A DNA stretch of 64,000 nucleotides from Megaustenia siamemsis. Its lineage: Eukaryota > Mollusca > Gastropoda > Stylommatophora > Ariophantidae. Below are positions 23,093 through 33,859 of this stretch, one piece after another. How positions within the stretch are numbered: the stretch's first letter is position 1; every line of letters starts with the position of its first letter. The DNA is taken from the NCBI GenBank assembly GCA_032433765.1, contig JAVIAB010000092.1:106074279-106138278 (forward strand), written 5' to 3'. Made by a program: the position numbers and the translations under genes. Below the pieces are notes generated by a model that worked only from the letters and a program-made list of their open reading frames with translations, searched no databases and was not told the origin of the DNA.

Positions 23093-23496
23093 ACTCATAC
23101 ACATAGTTTCCTTTCGGTTACTTCTTCCCTTTTGCATAGCCTTCTCTACTGCCCATGTTTGGGCTCTTGAGTCTATCTACTATGCCATGCTATTCATAAT
23201 TCTCCTCCACTAGCCCCCATTGAGACACTTCGGTGTTCTCCTATACCCCTTTGTTTCTGTTCTACTTACCCCTCATATGTTTTATTGTACCCCACTCTCA
23301 GACATCTCACTCTTTCCGCCTTTTTAGTTTCTCTTATTCCACTGTTCTATTCGTTCTCCTTTGTGTTTGCACACTGAGTGAACAGAACTCGGTGTGAACT
23401 CTTTTGGTTATGTGTGCGTTATGCTCACATTTCTACACATATATGATTGTCCCCGTATGGTTGTGCACATGCATGTATGTATTCATATGTATGGTA

Positions 23497-23497
23497 T

Positions 23498-23537
<40 letters not shown>
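23497..23537 (+). repeat. (TA)n microsatellite
   Basis: About 20 TA units inside element P. Confidence 0.97.
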
Positions 23538-23540
<3 letters not shown>

Positions 23541-24137
23541 TGTATGTGTGTACAAGTACGTATGCATATATATGTATATGTGTATGTATATATGTGTATG
23601 TTGATATGTATAAATATGTGCATGTCTGTTTGTACGTGTATATATGTATACACGCATCTCTGTGTGTGTGTATATACATGTATTTATGGGCCCTTAGATA
23701 TTTTAGACATTGTCAGTGTCTTTGCAGTCGAGGTAACCTAGACAGCGTTCCCCCCACTCGTGTATTTTTAGAACCCTTCACCTGACCAGAGGGTATAATT
23801 ACAGCTACACCCGTGTGGCCATTCCTTTCCCATTCTTACCACGGTCCACGACACAGGGAAGTCATTTTCTTTAACCAATTTCGATGGATGTTTCGTTACT
23901 AGTTACCTATGTGGGATTAGTTCTATTTACTTACATATATATGTGTGCGTGTTTTTTTTTGTTCCTGCTGAAGGCCTATTGAGCCGAAACGTCGTTCAAA
24001 TCTGTGTCGTCTACTAATCACGTTCAGCTTTTACCATACCATTTTTTATATTTTTTTTCAATTTTCCCTCATATTCAGCTTTACAGCAGCTTCGCATTTT
24101 TATGCATTCATTTGCATTTCTTTGCCTTAACCCCTCC

Positions 24138-24238
24138 CCAATTACTGTCCAGGTAAGGCGCCTAGAGAACGAGTTGAACACAGTTTATGGTGACAGCTTT
24201 ACCGCAGAATTGCAATTGTTTACCTGTTCAAGTAATGC
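24138..24238 (+). repeat. 75-bp satellite, right part
   Basis: One unit (GCGCCTAGAGAACGAGTTGA, GGTGACAGCTTTACCGCAG) continuing the array broken at 23025. Confidence 0.8.
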
Positions 24239-24239
24239 T

Positions 24240-25535
24240 CATATTTCTCTATTCTTAAAATACGCGTACCGGGAGATAAAATGTGTTAATTATATCCCCC
24301 TAAGAAAGGACACAAACTGCGGTTTTAAAAAGATGTCACATGGGAAATTACAGCACGACAACCACAATTCAATATGTAATACTTCTCACGAGAAGTAAAA
24401 CGGCGTAATGGCTGCTATATTTAAATTACTGCAACAGATTAGATTTGGTGGTATGTCGGGAAAAACTGATCTGACGTGTTGAAATTCATTCGTTGGAGTA
24501 AAAGGTTTGATTGTGTGATTGCGCGCAGCTAATATTTCAGCTCGAAATGTGCTTATTTCGTTGCAGTTGTTGTGTACGTTGTCTACACAGGAAATAGTAA
24601 ATAAATCATTGGAAACAACTGAGGTTTTAAAAAAAAAAATAATTAAGTAATAAATGCAAGTTTTGTTGACTTTACTAATTATTTATAAAAGGAAACACCA
24701 ACAAATTCGTGCATTGTGTGATAATATGAATATACTTAAACAGTGTCTCTTATCATTGAAAACTCATGTCATCTAGAAGTATCTTTGGTTGATGCTCAAT
24801 TTTCCCTAGTACTGATGCAAGAAACATCACAACTTGTTTTTGTAATCGGAACAATCGTCACTGTACACAGTGTCCATAGTTTCGCTAATCCCTTCACTAA
24901 CGCACACGTAGACTCAATAGAGTGAACGATCTTTGAACACGTGTGACAGGCAGAGGTAATTCTAGAAAAATTGCTAGCACAAAGGTGAGCTACATTAAAT
25001 CTATTTATTTATTTATTGAATCAAAGTATCATGTTAACAACAATCACAATTTCGTTGCAGTGCTTGAAAAGTGTCTGCATTTCACTAAACCATAAATTAT
25101 TTGGATCGTCTCAATACTCGTGTACAATTGTACACCTTTTCATAAACACATTTCTTCTACCATCAATGTCTGTTGCTGAAATCACGCACTTTTTAACTTC
25201 GTACTGCACTCATACATTTGCTACACAGACAGACACATCAAATGACAAGAGCATTTGTTCATGAATTGAGACATTTTCACTCCGCTTCTTCACTACAAAA
25301 GAGACTTATAATGAATGGCTGATTATTTTTGAGTCAGGTATCATTTACACTGCTATTTCGACGACGCATTGATCGTCTGTACTGTGCTGCTATCTGCAGG
25401 ATCCTGGTATTTACTTATCATACGTGGCCTATGCTTTACTTTCTGTTTCTAAAGTGGATCGTCATTTACAGGAGCATCAATTGTTAGTGAGCAGTTGGCA
25501 ATAACCAAATAACAATAAAAGAAATACCTCTAATA
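24240..25535. other. No gene or repeat recognised
   Basis: AT-rich. Short open frames at 24743-24925 and 25016-25264 have no recognised motif. Confidence 0.4.
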
Positions 25536-26390
25536 GTCATGCAATCTTACATATATCAGAATATAGACAAAGAAAAAGGAAGAGAGACTGATACCAAAAT
25601 AAGGATATCAAAAGCAAGAGGATCATTCGTTGCAATGGAAAACATAAGGAAATCCAAAGGAATTAGGTTAAATACAAAAATAGAAATATTCAACTCAAGT
25701 GTTAAGTCAGTCCTATTATATGGCTATGAAACATGGATAACAACAAAAATGACATCATGAAGATACAGACTTTCATTAATGGATGCTTTCGCAGAATAAA
25801 AGAATGGAAATGGCAGGACAATATCACTAACATAGAATTATGGAAAAGTACCAGTCTACTGGACTACCACGGACAAGGGGTAGGGTTCGATCCCAACCGA
25901 CGGCTTCCGTGTTCACCCAGCCTTAAATGGGTACCGGATTTTTTTCTGGGAAAGTAAAGCAGCACGGGCGTAATACTGACCACATTACCCCAAAAATCAT
26001 GTGCTGAAGGTCTGTAAAATATAGGGTCACTAACACCATATTTCCCTATATGCCACTTGGCGTGACAGGGGTACTTTACTTTACTTTACTTACCAGTCAA
26101 ATACCAGTAGATAAAGAGATACAGCGAAGACGATGGTGCTGGATGGGAGACACACTGCGGAAGCCAACTGAGAGTATTACACAACAAGCTTTTTTGTAAT
26201 TCCCAACGAAAAAGACAAAGAGGAAGACCAAAATATTCTTGTAGAAGACAGATGGAAGCAGGGAGGAAGATGATGGGGTAGATATGAAACAATTTAAAAG
26301 AATGGTAAGAAAAATAACGGCTTGCAAAAATGTATGTTGAAGACCTATACTCCACAGGGAGCTGAAAGGTAGAAGAAGAATTATTTGTGA
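25536..26390 (+). mobile_element. LINE R3 fragment, split by SINE A
   Basis: The left part (to 25848) reads DTKIRISKARGSFVAMENI, SVLLYGYETW, IQTFINGCFRRIKEWKWQD and NITNIELWKS. The right part (from 26091) reads PVDKEIQRRRWCWMGDTLRK, PTESITQQ and KRQRGRPK. The insert between is SINE A. The reversed copy at 55848-56480 shows the uninterrupted joint. Confidence 0.85.
25857..26090 (+). mobile_element. SINE A, 5'-truncated, inserted in LINE R3
   Basis: TACCAGTC is repeated at 25849-25856 and 26091-26098. The A-box half of the head is missing; the B box GGGTTCGATCCC, the core AAATGGGTACCGGATT and the (ACTTT)n tail are intact. Confidence 0.85.
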
Positions 26391-26419
26391 AGTGGCGAGG
26401 CTTTCAGCTTCAACTAAAT

Positions 26420-26950
26420 CAAATTAAATACCCAAAGTGACATTCGATGCAACAAGACAAACCAAAGAGTAAGACAGCTAGCCCCTATACTTAAACACAA
26501 ACCAATACCTACCACACAAAGAAACATCTTTAAACAAGTATATTAATTCCGATAGTGTTCTATCAGTGCCGAACGCGGTTACTTGCTACTGAACTGAAAG
26601 AAAGCAGTTACTACAAAGGTTTGAGAAAAGCGCTTGGAGTGACCAGAAGAGTGACAGAATTAAAAATGATATTATAAAGGAGAAAGTGGGCATTGAACCA
26701 TTCTAAATTACATGCAGAAAAAAGAAACAATATTATTTGCCCATCTAGAAAGAGTGCAATGCGATTCATTACCATACAAAGCATATATTAAAAGAGAAGT
26801 GAGAAGAATCAGAGGCAGGCCGAAAGTAAACTTGACTAACGGCATCAAAGAAACTCTACAACATCAATTGGTAGTGGTTGAAGTTGCCAGGAGAAGAACC
26901 TAAACTTTGTATCGATATTTGAAGGGGCATGAAAGGAAGTGAAAATAGAG
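26420..26950 (+). mobile_element. LINE R7 C-terminal fragment
   Basis: Broken frames give RQLAPILKHKPIPTTQRNIF, then ILNYMQKKETILFAHLERVQ, CDSLPYKAYIKREVRRIRGR and PKVNLTNGIKETLQHQL. The layout (fingers of the C-terminus, then GRPK) is that of other RTE-like families here, but the wording differs. Confidence 0.7.
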
Positions 26951-27489
26951 AAAAATACCTCAATGGTTTTCATATCCAACATATGTAAAAGAAAGGAAAA
27001 AGGTAATATACAAGCAATTCTATTTCATGACAGTATCAATGTTATTCTACATGTATAGCACCCAGTTACATACAGCACTTTCCCAAAGAAGAGCACTCAT
27101 TGTAAATGAAGAGGGCTTCTGACTCAGTGTTTTACATTATTTACTTTTTTCTGATTACAGATAGAGCTAAAACTGGGATCAGACATTTTCATCTTCTAGT
27201 GTTTCTCTCAATTTCTCTCTAACTGTTTTATTTTAATTTATATCTACTTCTTTCTCGACCACTATTTTTATATATCCATCCATCCACATTTTCAACCATC
27301 ACATACATTCATTCAATCATTCATCTATCATCTATCTATCCATTCATCATTTATCCAAATGTCCATCCATGTAGAAAACTCAACTCGTGAAACAACAAAA
27401 CACTGATTGATAAATTGCGATTGAAAATGGACAGCCTCTATATAAATATAAAGGTATATCTCTTCCCAGCCATGTAGGAAAGCTATACG

Positions 27490-29030
27490 CCAAGATCGTG
27501 GGGAAAAAGGGTGAGACCAATAATAGAACTACAGTTAAGCAATTGTCAAATGGGATTCCGAAAAAACAGAGGATGTACAGATGCTCTATTCACATTAAAA
27601 CAGCTTGCAGAAAAAACGACAAAACACAATCAAAATGTATACATAGCTTTCATTGACCAGGAAAAGCATTCGACAAGAGGGCCTCGGTAGCCTAGTTGGG
27701 AAAACCACCCAACTGGACTACCGACGTTCGGACAACCCGTGTTCGATTCCCGCTGGGAGTAGTGTACTCGTAGTTGAAAAAAAAAAAAAAAATAACCCCA
27801 CGGTGAACCCAGCCATTGGCAGAAATGGGTACCAGGGTATTACCCTGAGAAGGTGACGAATGTTGCCTCGCATTTGAGTTGGATGCTTGGGGCAACACTA
27901 TACATAAATTTCCGAACATTTCTGGATAGGTGGCCGAGCACATATTGGTGGAAACTCGTGTGCTAAGACGCCGGTTCAAGTCTCGTACTTTATCTTTACC
28001 TTTAAGCATTCGACAGAGTAAACAGAGAACAACTGTGGGATATACTAACAATGTACGGAGTAAGCCAACATCTAACCAACCTAGCTAAAAGTATCTATAT
28101 CAACAGCAGCTGCAGGGTCAGAACAGCAGCAAGCTACACAGACCACTTTGAAGTTAGATCAATGTGTAAGACAGGGGTGTGTACTATCCCCCCTACTGTT
28201 TATTACATACATGGATTATATATGCAAGCTAGCCGACCCATCAGAAACAAAGGAGATCAACGAGCTTTTATTTGCAGACGATCAGGCACTAATACATGAA
28301 AAGATGGAAGACCTACAAGAACACTTTAATAGACTCAACAGCACAGGCACAAACTACAACATGAAAATCAACATCAACAAAACAGAAGTCATGAATGTCG
28401 CCAAAAATAAACAGAACACCAACATAACTATAGAAAACAGACAACTAAAACAAGTAGAGAAATTCAAATACCTAGGAAGTTTAGTGACAAACGATACTTC
28501 ACAAACAGCAGAGATAGACTCAAGATGCGTCATAGCTTGTCAAATCATTGGACAGTTATCACCACTATTGTCCAACAAGGAAATAACTCTAGAGGCAAAA
28601 CGGGCACTCTACAATACAATCTTCATCCCAACGTTGTGCTACCAATGCGAGTCCTGGACCCTAGATGCAAGAATAATAAGAAAAATAATCTCTACTGGGA
28701 TGAAATGTGCTAGACGAATGACAGGAAACAGTCTGAGAGATAAGATCAGAAATGAAGAACTGAGAAAAATGCTAGGAATAGCCCCAGCCATAGAATATAT
28801 AAAGAAACAACAGATAAAATTGTTTGGCCATGTGACACGGCAGAAAGATTAAACACAACACAACGAACCCTCAATAAACGTTGTCAGGATACCAGACCCC
28901 AGGGTCGACAACATAGAAGATGGATCGATGGAATACTAGAATCACTAGGAAACATAGCAGCAGCATAGGCGAACAGAAGAGCAAAAGACCGCAAATTATA
29001 TCACCCCTCGACGTTAAAGAAGAAGAAGTG
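27490..29030 (+). mobile_element. LINE R2 fragment with a SINE B insertion
   Basis: The left part (to 27675) has MGFRKNRGCTDALFTLKQLA and VYIAFIDQEK. After the SINE come VNREQLWDILTMYGVS, DQCVRQGCVLSPLLFITYMD, ELLFADDQALIHEK, FKYLGSLVTND, IKLFGHVTRQKD and GRQHRRWIDGILES. The catalytic FADD is intact, but several shifts and stops are present, including a missing A at the insertion site. The end CCCCTCGACGTTAAAGAAGA is the R2 tail. Confidence 0.88.
27676..28003 (+). mobile_element. SINE B, full-length, inserted in LINE R2
   Basis: The perfect 12-bp duplication AAGCATTCGACA (27664-27675 and 28004-28015) lies in the reverse transcriptase EKAFDR motif. The 328-bp SINE has a tRNA-like head (GGTAGCCTAGTTGGGAAAAC as A-box region, GTGTTCGATTCCC as B-box region), an A-run, the core CCCAGCCATTGGCAGAAATG with GGTACCAGG, and a second tRNA-like domain at its 3' end (GGTGGCCGAGCACATATTGG, CTAAGACGCCGGTTCAAGTC). 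Confidence 0.9.
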
Positions 29031-29073
29031 AAACAACAACGCATTTACAATAATAGGAAAACACTTTAAAGAA

Positions 29074-29313
29074 AAAAAAAAGTAGCCCCGTCACGCCAAG
29101 TGGTATAGGGAATATGGTGTTAGTGACCATACATTTTACAGACCTTCAGCACATGATTTTTGGGTAATGTGGTCGGTATTACGCCCGTGCCGCTTTACTT
29201 TCCCAGAAAAAATCCGGTACCCATTTAAGGCTGGGTGAACCCGGTGGCCGTCGGTTGGGATCGAACCCTACCCCTTGTCAAGTTCACTAACCACTGAGCT
29301 ATCGCGGTTCCCT
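29074..29313 (-). mobile_element. SINE A copy
   Basis: The near-perfect duplication ACTT(T/G)AAAGAA (29063-29073 and 29314-29324) sets the ends. The minus strand begins GGGAACCGCGATAGCTCAGT. A few bases are lost in the head. Confidence 0.85.
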
Positions 29314-29415
29314 ACTTGAAAGAAGAAGCAAGATATTCAAACTGATTAAGTTGTCTGAAGTTACCATTTCAATTATTTGACAAATTACGATTTATGAATC
29401 ACCACTCTATTCTTC

Positions 29416-29673
29416 AGGGAGCCGCGATAGCTCAGTGGTTAGTGAACTGGACTACCACGGACAAGTGGTAGGGTTCGATCCCAACCGACGGCTTCCGGGT
29501 TCACCCAGCCTTAAATGGGTACCGGATTTTTTTCTGGGAAAGTAAAGCAGCACGGGCGTAATACTGACCACATTACCCCAAAAATCATGTGCTGAAGGTC
29601 TGTAAAATATAGGGTCACTAACACCATATTTCCCTATACGCCACTTGGCGTGACGGGGTACTTTACTTTTTTT
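29416..29673 (+). mobile_element. SINE A, full-length, best-preserved copy
   Basis: The perfect 12-bp duplication ACTCTATTCTTC (29404-29415 and 29674-29685) sets the ends. Head: AGGGAGCCGCGATAGCTCAG, then TGGTTAGTGAACTGG, with A box TAGCTCAGTGG and B box GGTTCGATCCC. Core: CCCAGCCTTAAATGGGTACC. 3' part: CACCATATTTCCCTATACGC, then CACTTGGCGTGACGGGG and TACTTTACTTT. Confidence 0.93.
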
Positions 29674-29689
29674 ACTCTATTCTTCGTAA

Positions 29690-30297
29690 GAATTAATTGA
29701 ATCAATGGTGGTGGCTGTCCAGCATTTAAAAGCTGTCGTTTGTTTGATCCGATGGACAACAGTTCGTTTTTGTTGGGTCAATTATTTTGTTTCATTTTAG
29801 TGAAATAAACACTTTGACCTGTACGCCACGTATAGACCTCGTCGCCCCTACCTCCTGTAGGCAACAAATATTTTTTTACTTTTTTTATCTTTTTCTTTTT
29901 TCTTTTTAGTTTGATAAATAATAAGCGACTGTAATTCAGTGAACAATCAACAGGATTTTTGATATGGGATCAGAGCCAGTCTCAATCGATAACTAAGGTT
30001 CCGGCTACCATGAATGAGTGTATTTTATTCTCTAATTTTTTTTATTTAATTTTTTTTTGAGGGGGGGGGGAGGGAGGGGCGGATGGAAGAAGACTGCATT
30101 GACGTAATACTGACCACACCATTCAATCCTTCATCAATGTTACACATAAATATGGACACTAATACTATCTTTCCTATGATTTACGAGAAGTGATACATTT
30201 CAGAAGGATGGGCGTGGGTCATAGACCGCTACCGTTACAGCTTCTTAATATAGACAGACACTATTTTTATTTCAGGCTATCCGTGAAGATAATACTA
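29690..30297. other. No gene recognised; one G-run
   Basis: AT-rich with T-runs and a G-rich stretch at 30060-30080. Confidence 0.4.
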
Positions 30298-31700
30298 TCA
30301 TCATCAAGTACCGGGCCTACTGGCGCAGGTGATCATGTCTCTCCACAACTTCCGATTTCGACAGTTATTTATCATTTCTGTTGTTGACCTTCTTCCAAGC
30401 CATTCTTTTAAGCGGTCTGGTATTTTTTCTCTTTGCTACCCTCTATCTCTTTGTCCCTCAATTTTTCCAGTTGTTACAATATATTCCAGTTGTTCTCTTC
30501 TCATTACATGGCCAGAAATTGATCATTGTTTCTTCCTAATATTGGAAATTGGCTCTCTTTTTGCTTTGACCTCTCTCAGAATATTTTCATTACTCTTCTT
30601 AGCTGTCCATGGTACTCTCAACATTCTTCTGTAAAACCACATTTCTACAAACTCCAGTGATCTTCTTGTCTGTCGTCATATTGTCCATGATTCGCATCCA
30701 TATGTTAAGACTGGCTCTACATAAGATTTAAGAACTCTTTTTCTTGTTTCTATTGTCAAAAATGGATTGCATAGTATCTTCCTTATTTTTTGGAAAGCTG
30801 CTTTTGCCTGAGCCATTCTGCATCTCACCTATTTTGTACATCTTCTATCTGAGGTTAACAAAGTTCCCAAATATTTAAATTCATTTACCTGTTTTAATAT
30901 TGTTCCACTTGTCTTTATTTTGCACTGAGGTGATGTCTTTTTCTTTGTTGTTACCATTACTTCAGTCTTTTTGCTATTAAGGCTGAGTCCTTTATTTTTG
31001 CTTTCTTTCACTATAATGTCCAACATTTCTTGTAACCCATTTTCACTCTTAGCGATTAATACTGTATCGTCAGCATACCTTAGATTATTTATATTATGAC
31101 CTCCAATTGTTATTCCAGCCATGCCCCTTATGGATCTTAAAATAATCTCACTATAAATATTAAACAAATCTGGTGACAGCACACAATCTTGTCTAACACC
31201 CTGTTTTATTTGTTGAAACATTCCCAATTGGTTTCCAGTTCTTATGGCCGCTGTTTGTTGCCAGTACATGTTCTTTATTATTCTTAGATCTTTGCTGTCT
31301 GCGTTTATAAAAAAGTAAAGTACCCCCGTCACGCCAAGTGCGTATAGGGAAATATGGTGTTAGTGACCCTATATTTTACAGACCTTCAGCACGTGATTTT
31401 TGGTGTAATGTGGTAGGTATTACGCCCGTGCTGCTTTACTTTCCCAGAAAAAAATCCGGTACCCATTTAAGGCTGGGTGAACCCGGAAGCCGTCGGTTGG
31501 GATCGAACCCTACCCCTTGTCCTTTGTAGTCCAGTTCACTAACCACTGAGCTATCGCGGCTCCCTGTCTGCGTTTATGCTTTCTAAAATTTTGATTATTT
31601 CTCGGTGCTTAACTTTCTCAAATGCTTTGATATAATCTATGAAACATAGGTATAGATCTGTTTTCATCTCTATGTGTCTTTCTACTAAAGATCTTATGAT
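30298..31700 (-). mobile_element. LINE R1 fragment (reverse transcriptase), split by SINE A
   Basis: On the minus strand it encodes [40 protein letters not shown] (YADD catalytic site), [17 protein letters not shown] and [11 protein letters not shown], then broken frames with WFYRRMLRVPWTAKKSN, SNNWNIL and RRSTTEMINNC, ending at the GAT tail (30298-30320). 31564-31700 continues the same LINE beyond the SINE. It is the longest R1 copy here. Confidence 0.87.
31309..31563 (-). mobile_element. SINE A, full-length, inserted in LINE R1
   Basis: The perfect duplication CTGTCTGCGTTTAT (31295-31308 and 31564-31577) sets the ends. The minus strand begins GGGAGCCGCGATAGCTCAGT and carries the complete core and tail. 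Confidence 0.92.
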
Positions 31701-32334
31701 ACATATGATAATACTATATCGTACACATGTTGTGTATTATTGTTAGTTATAGGATGATACAAATTTAGGCGAGGTTAATAATCTGAAGATATAAATCATA
31801 ACTACAAAACAATTAAACTTCCTGTTTGTTTATTAACTTCCTATGTACCTCCTTCGTGACTTTTACCGTGAGTCATTATTTAGTGAACAGTAATTATACA
31901 GCAAAACATGACATACTGAGATCCTTCAACTCGTTTGTTACCGAGCGTACGTTCCGTGAACTAGGTACGATTGTGAAATGACTGTAAAAGTGTATTGTAA
32001 TATGTTCAAAAAATTGTTTGTCAAATTCTGTTCACAAATAACTTGCCCACAGTGCAAAATAAGCATACGTACCATTATAATATAGAAGTAAAGGCAACAA
32101 GATGCACCAAGATGCATAGAGATGCGAATTTATTTTGCCATTATAATACAACCTTTATGAGCAAGGAAAACATATAACAGAGAAAGAATAAAGAGAATAA
32201 CATGTACCTTGAAGGTGAAAGTAAGGGGGGAAAAGGGGGTGGGGGGAGGTCGTTACATCACATCAAATATAGAAATAAAAAAATAGTAAGAATAGCAAAC
32301 CGAAGACGCATTCATTTTTAACAACATGAAAGGT
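31701..32334. other. No gene or repeat recognised
   Basis: AT-rich, with one G-run near 32225-32250. Confidence 0.4.
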
Positions 32335-32670
32335 ATCATCATCAGGTACCTGCTGGCGTAGGTGGTCATGTCTCTCCACAACTTTCCATCTCAACAGCTA
32401 TTTATCATTTCTGTTGTTGACCTTCTGCCAAGCCATTCTCTTAAAATGTCTGGAATCTTTTCTCTTTGCTTCCCTCTATCTGTTCGTCCCTCAATTTGCC
32501 CAATTATCCCAATATGTTCCAGTTGTTCCCTTCTAATTGCTTGGCCAATAAATGATAATTGTTTCTTCCTAATATTGGAAATTAGCTCTCTTCTTGCTTT
32601 GGCCTCTTTCAGAACGTTTTAATTTCTCTCTTAGATGTCCATGGTATTCTCAACATCTCTGTCTTTGTTC
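32335..32670 (-). mobile_element. LINE R1 3' fragment
   Basis: The minus strand matches 7700-8030, including REWLGRRSTTEMINSC and the terminal GGTACCTGATGATGAT. Confidence 0.82.
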
Positions 32671-32962
32671 TCGTCCTTGCTGAATGGCCTTTGGTCTTTT
32701 GCCAGATACGTGGCTGAACCAATTCATTTTGCGTTTCTCCACAATAGTCAAAAGATCATCATGTAATTTGATTGCTTGTTGTATCCTTAAGAGAACTCAT
32801 TCATTTGTGATACGATCTTAGTAAGAGATTAAGTATTTATTAGTGAAAGGAATTAATGTTGCTAAATGAAGCCTAAGAATAGTGGTGTATATATATATAC
32901 ACACACACTTTATTTATTGAACTACATGACATGAACAACGAGGCATTCAATGTGAGAGAGTT

Positions 32963-33357
32963 AATTCTTCCTCTTTCCTTCCTCATCTGCCTTTCAGCGT
33001 CGAGGGGAGATATAATTTGCGGTCTTTTGCTCTTCTGTTCGCCTCCGCTGCTGTTATGTTTCCTAGTACTTCTAATATTCCATCGATCCATCTTTTTCGT
33101 GGTCGACGCTTGGGTCTGGTGTTCTCACAGCGTTTGCTGAACGCTCGTTGTGTTGTGTTTTGATCCTTGCCTTGTCACGTGGTCAGACCATTTTATCTGT
33201 TGTTTGCTTATATATTCTATGGCGGGGGCTATTCCTAGCTTTTTTTCTCAGTTCTTCATTTCTAATCTTATCTCTCAGACTGTTTCTTGTCATTCGTCTC
33301 ACATATTTCATCTCAGTAGAGGTTAGTATTTTTCTTATTATTCTTGCATCGAGGGTT
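32963..33357 (-). mobile_element. LINE R2 3' fragment
   Basis: Minus-strand reading matches 28660-29030: LRDKIRNEELRKK, SRNSPRHRIYKQTTDKM, then GRKRWIDGILEVLGN and CGTCGAGGGGAGATATAATT (plus strand). It ends in the R2 tail next to a C/T-rich end. Confidence 0.8.
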
Positions 33358-33617
33358 AATTAAAATGTGTATATTATTTGCAAGTAATTACGATGTAATG
33401 TGTAATAGAAAACAATTAATAAATTAATTCTGTATTCTTGTGAGTACAATAATATAAAAATGTTCGAAGTAAGAATTAAACTTAGCAATCAATCAACACG
33501 GAAGGAAAACATAATTCATTTGTTATTGGCTTGTGAAGGAAACAAATCTGAAAAAAAAAATAAGAAAAACGTAATTTATAACAACTTGAAAAATTGATGC
33601 CACGAGAACTGAGTAAA

Positions 33618-33850
33618 GAGAGATGGGGAAAATATGTAATGAAATTATGAAGTTGCTGTTGAAATGCTGACCATACCAGTAGTAAAATAAACAAAGACTG
33701 ATCAGTATAGGGGTAGCTGGTCGTCAATGTCATAAACGGTTTTTTGGCATCTTGACAGACTGTTGGTAGCAAGGAATTATGACCTTTTTTAGTAGTTTGG
33801 TCATATATTAGTGTCTTTATGTTGGAAACTATTTTACTGAGCAACTTCTC
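33618..33850 (+). repeat. Unclassified repeat Z, copy 1
   Basis: Shares order and many words with 35255-35485: GGGGAAAATATGTAATGAAA, GCTGTTGAA, GACCATACCAGTAGTAAAA, TTTTTTGGCATCTTGACAG, AGTAGTTTGGTCATATATTA and GTGTCTTTATG. The open minus-strand frame across it (33482-33889) has no motif. Confidence 0.55.
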
Positions 33851-33859
33851 TCGTGATTT

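Larger units (their letters stand above)
23026..24137 (+). mobile_element. Unclassified element P (Penelope-like candidate), copy 1, inserted in the 75-bp satellite
   Basis: The satellite breaks at CCAATTA (23019-23025) and restarts with the same 7 bp at 24138-24144. The insert matches the reversed copy at about 52500-53150 in many blocks: CCTTCTCTACTGCCCATG, ACTATGCCATGCTATTCA, TTGTACCCCACTCTCAGAC, AAGGCCTATTGAGCCGAAAC and TACCATACCATTTTTTA. It starts with a large hairpin (23036-23092) and has gained a (TA)n tract and GT/AT-rich sequence (23490-23690). No reverse transcriptase frame is visible, so it would be a non-autonomous or terminal part. The Penelope link rests only on the hammerhead-like core. 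Confidence 0.55.

Noticed and set aside
29416..29490. tRNA gene (A and B boxes present)
   Set aside because: It is the head of SINE A. The cloverleaf is incomplete, it recurs in many copies, and it continues into the SINE core.
30329..30634. 101-codon frame beginning MIMSLHNFRFRQLF, with similar frames at 7774, 21277, 32362, 37276 and 59802
   Set aside because: All are antisense shadows of the R1 LINE C-terminus. The real coding strand is the opposite one.
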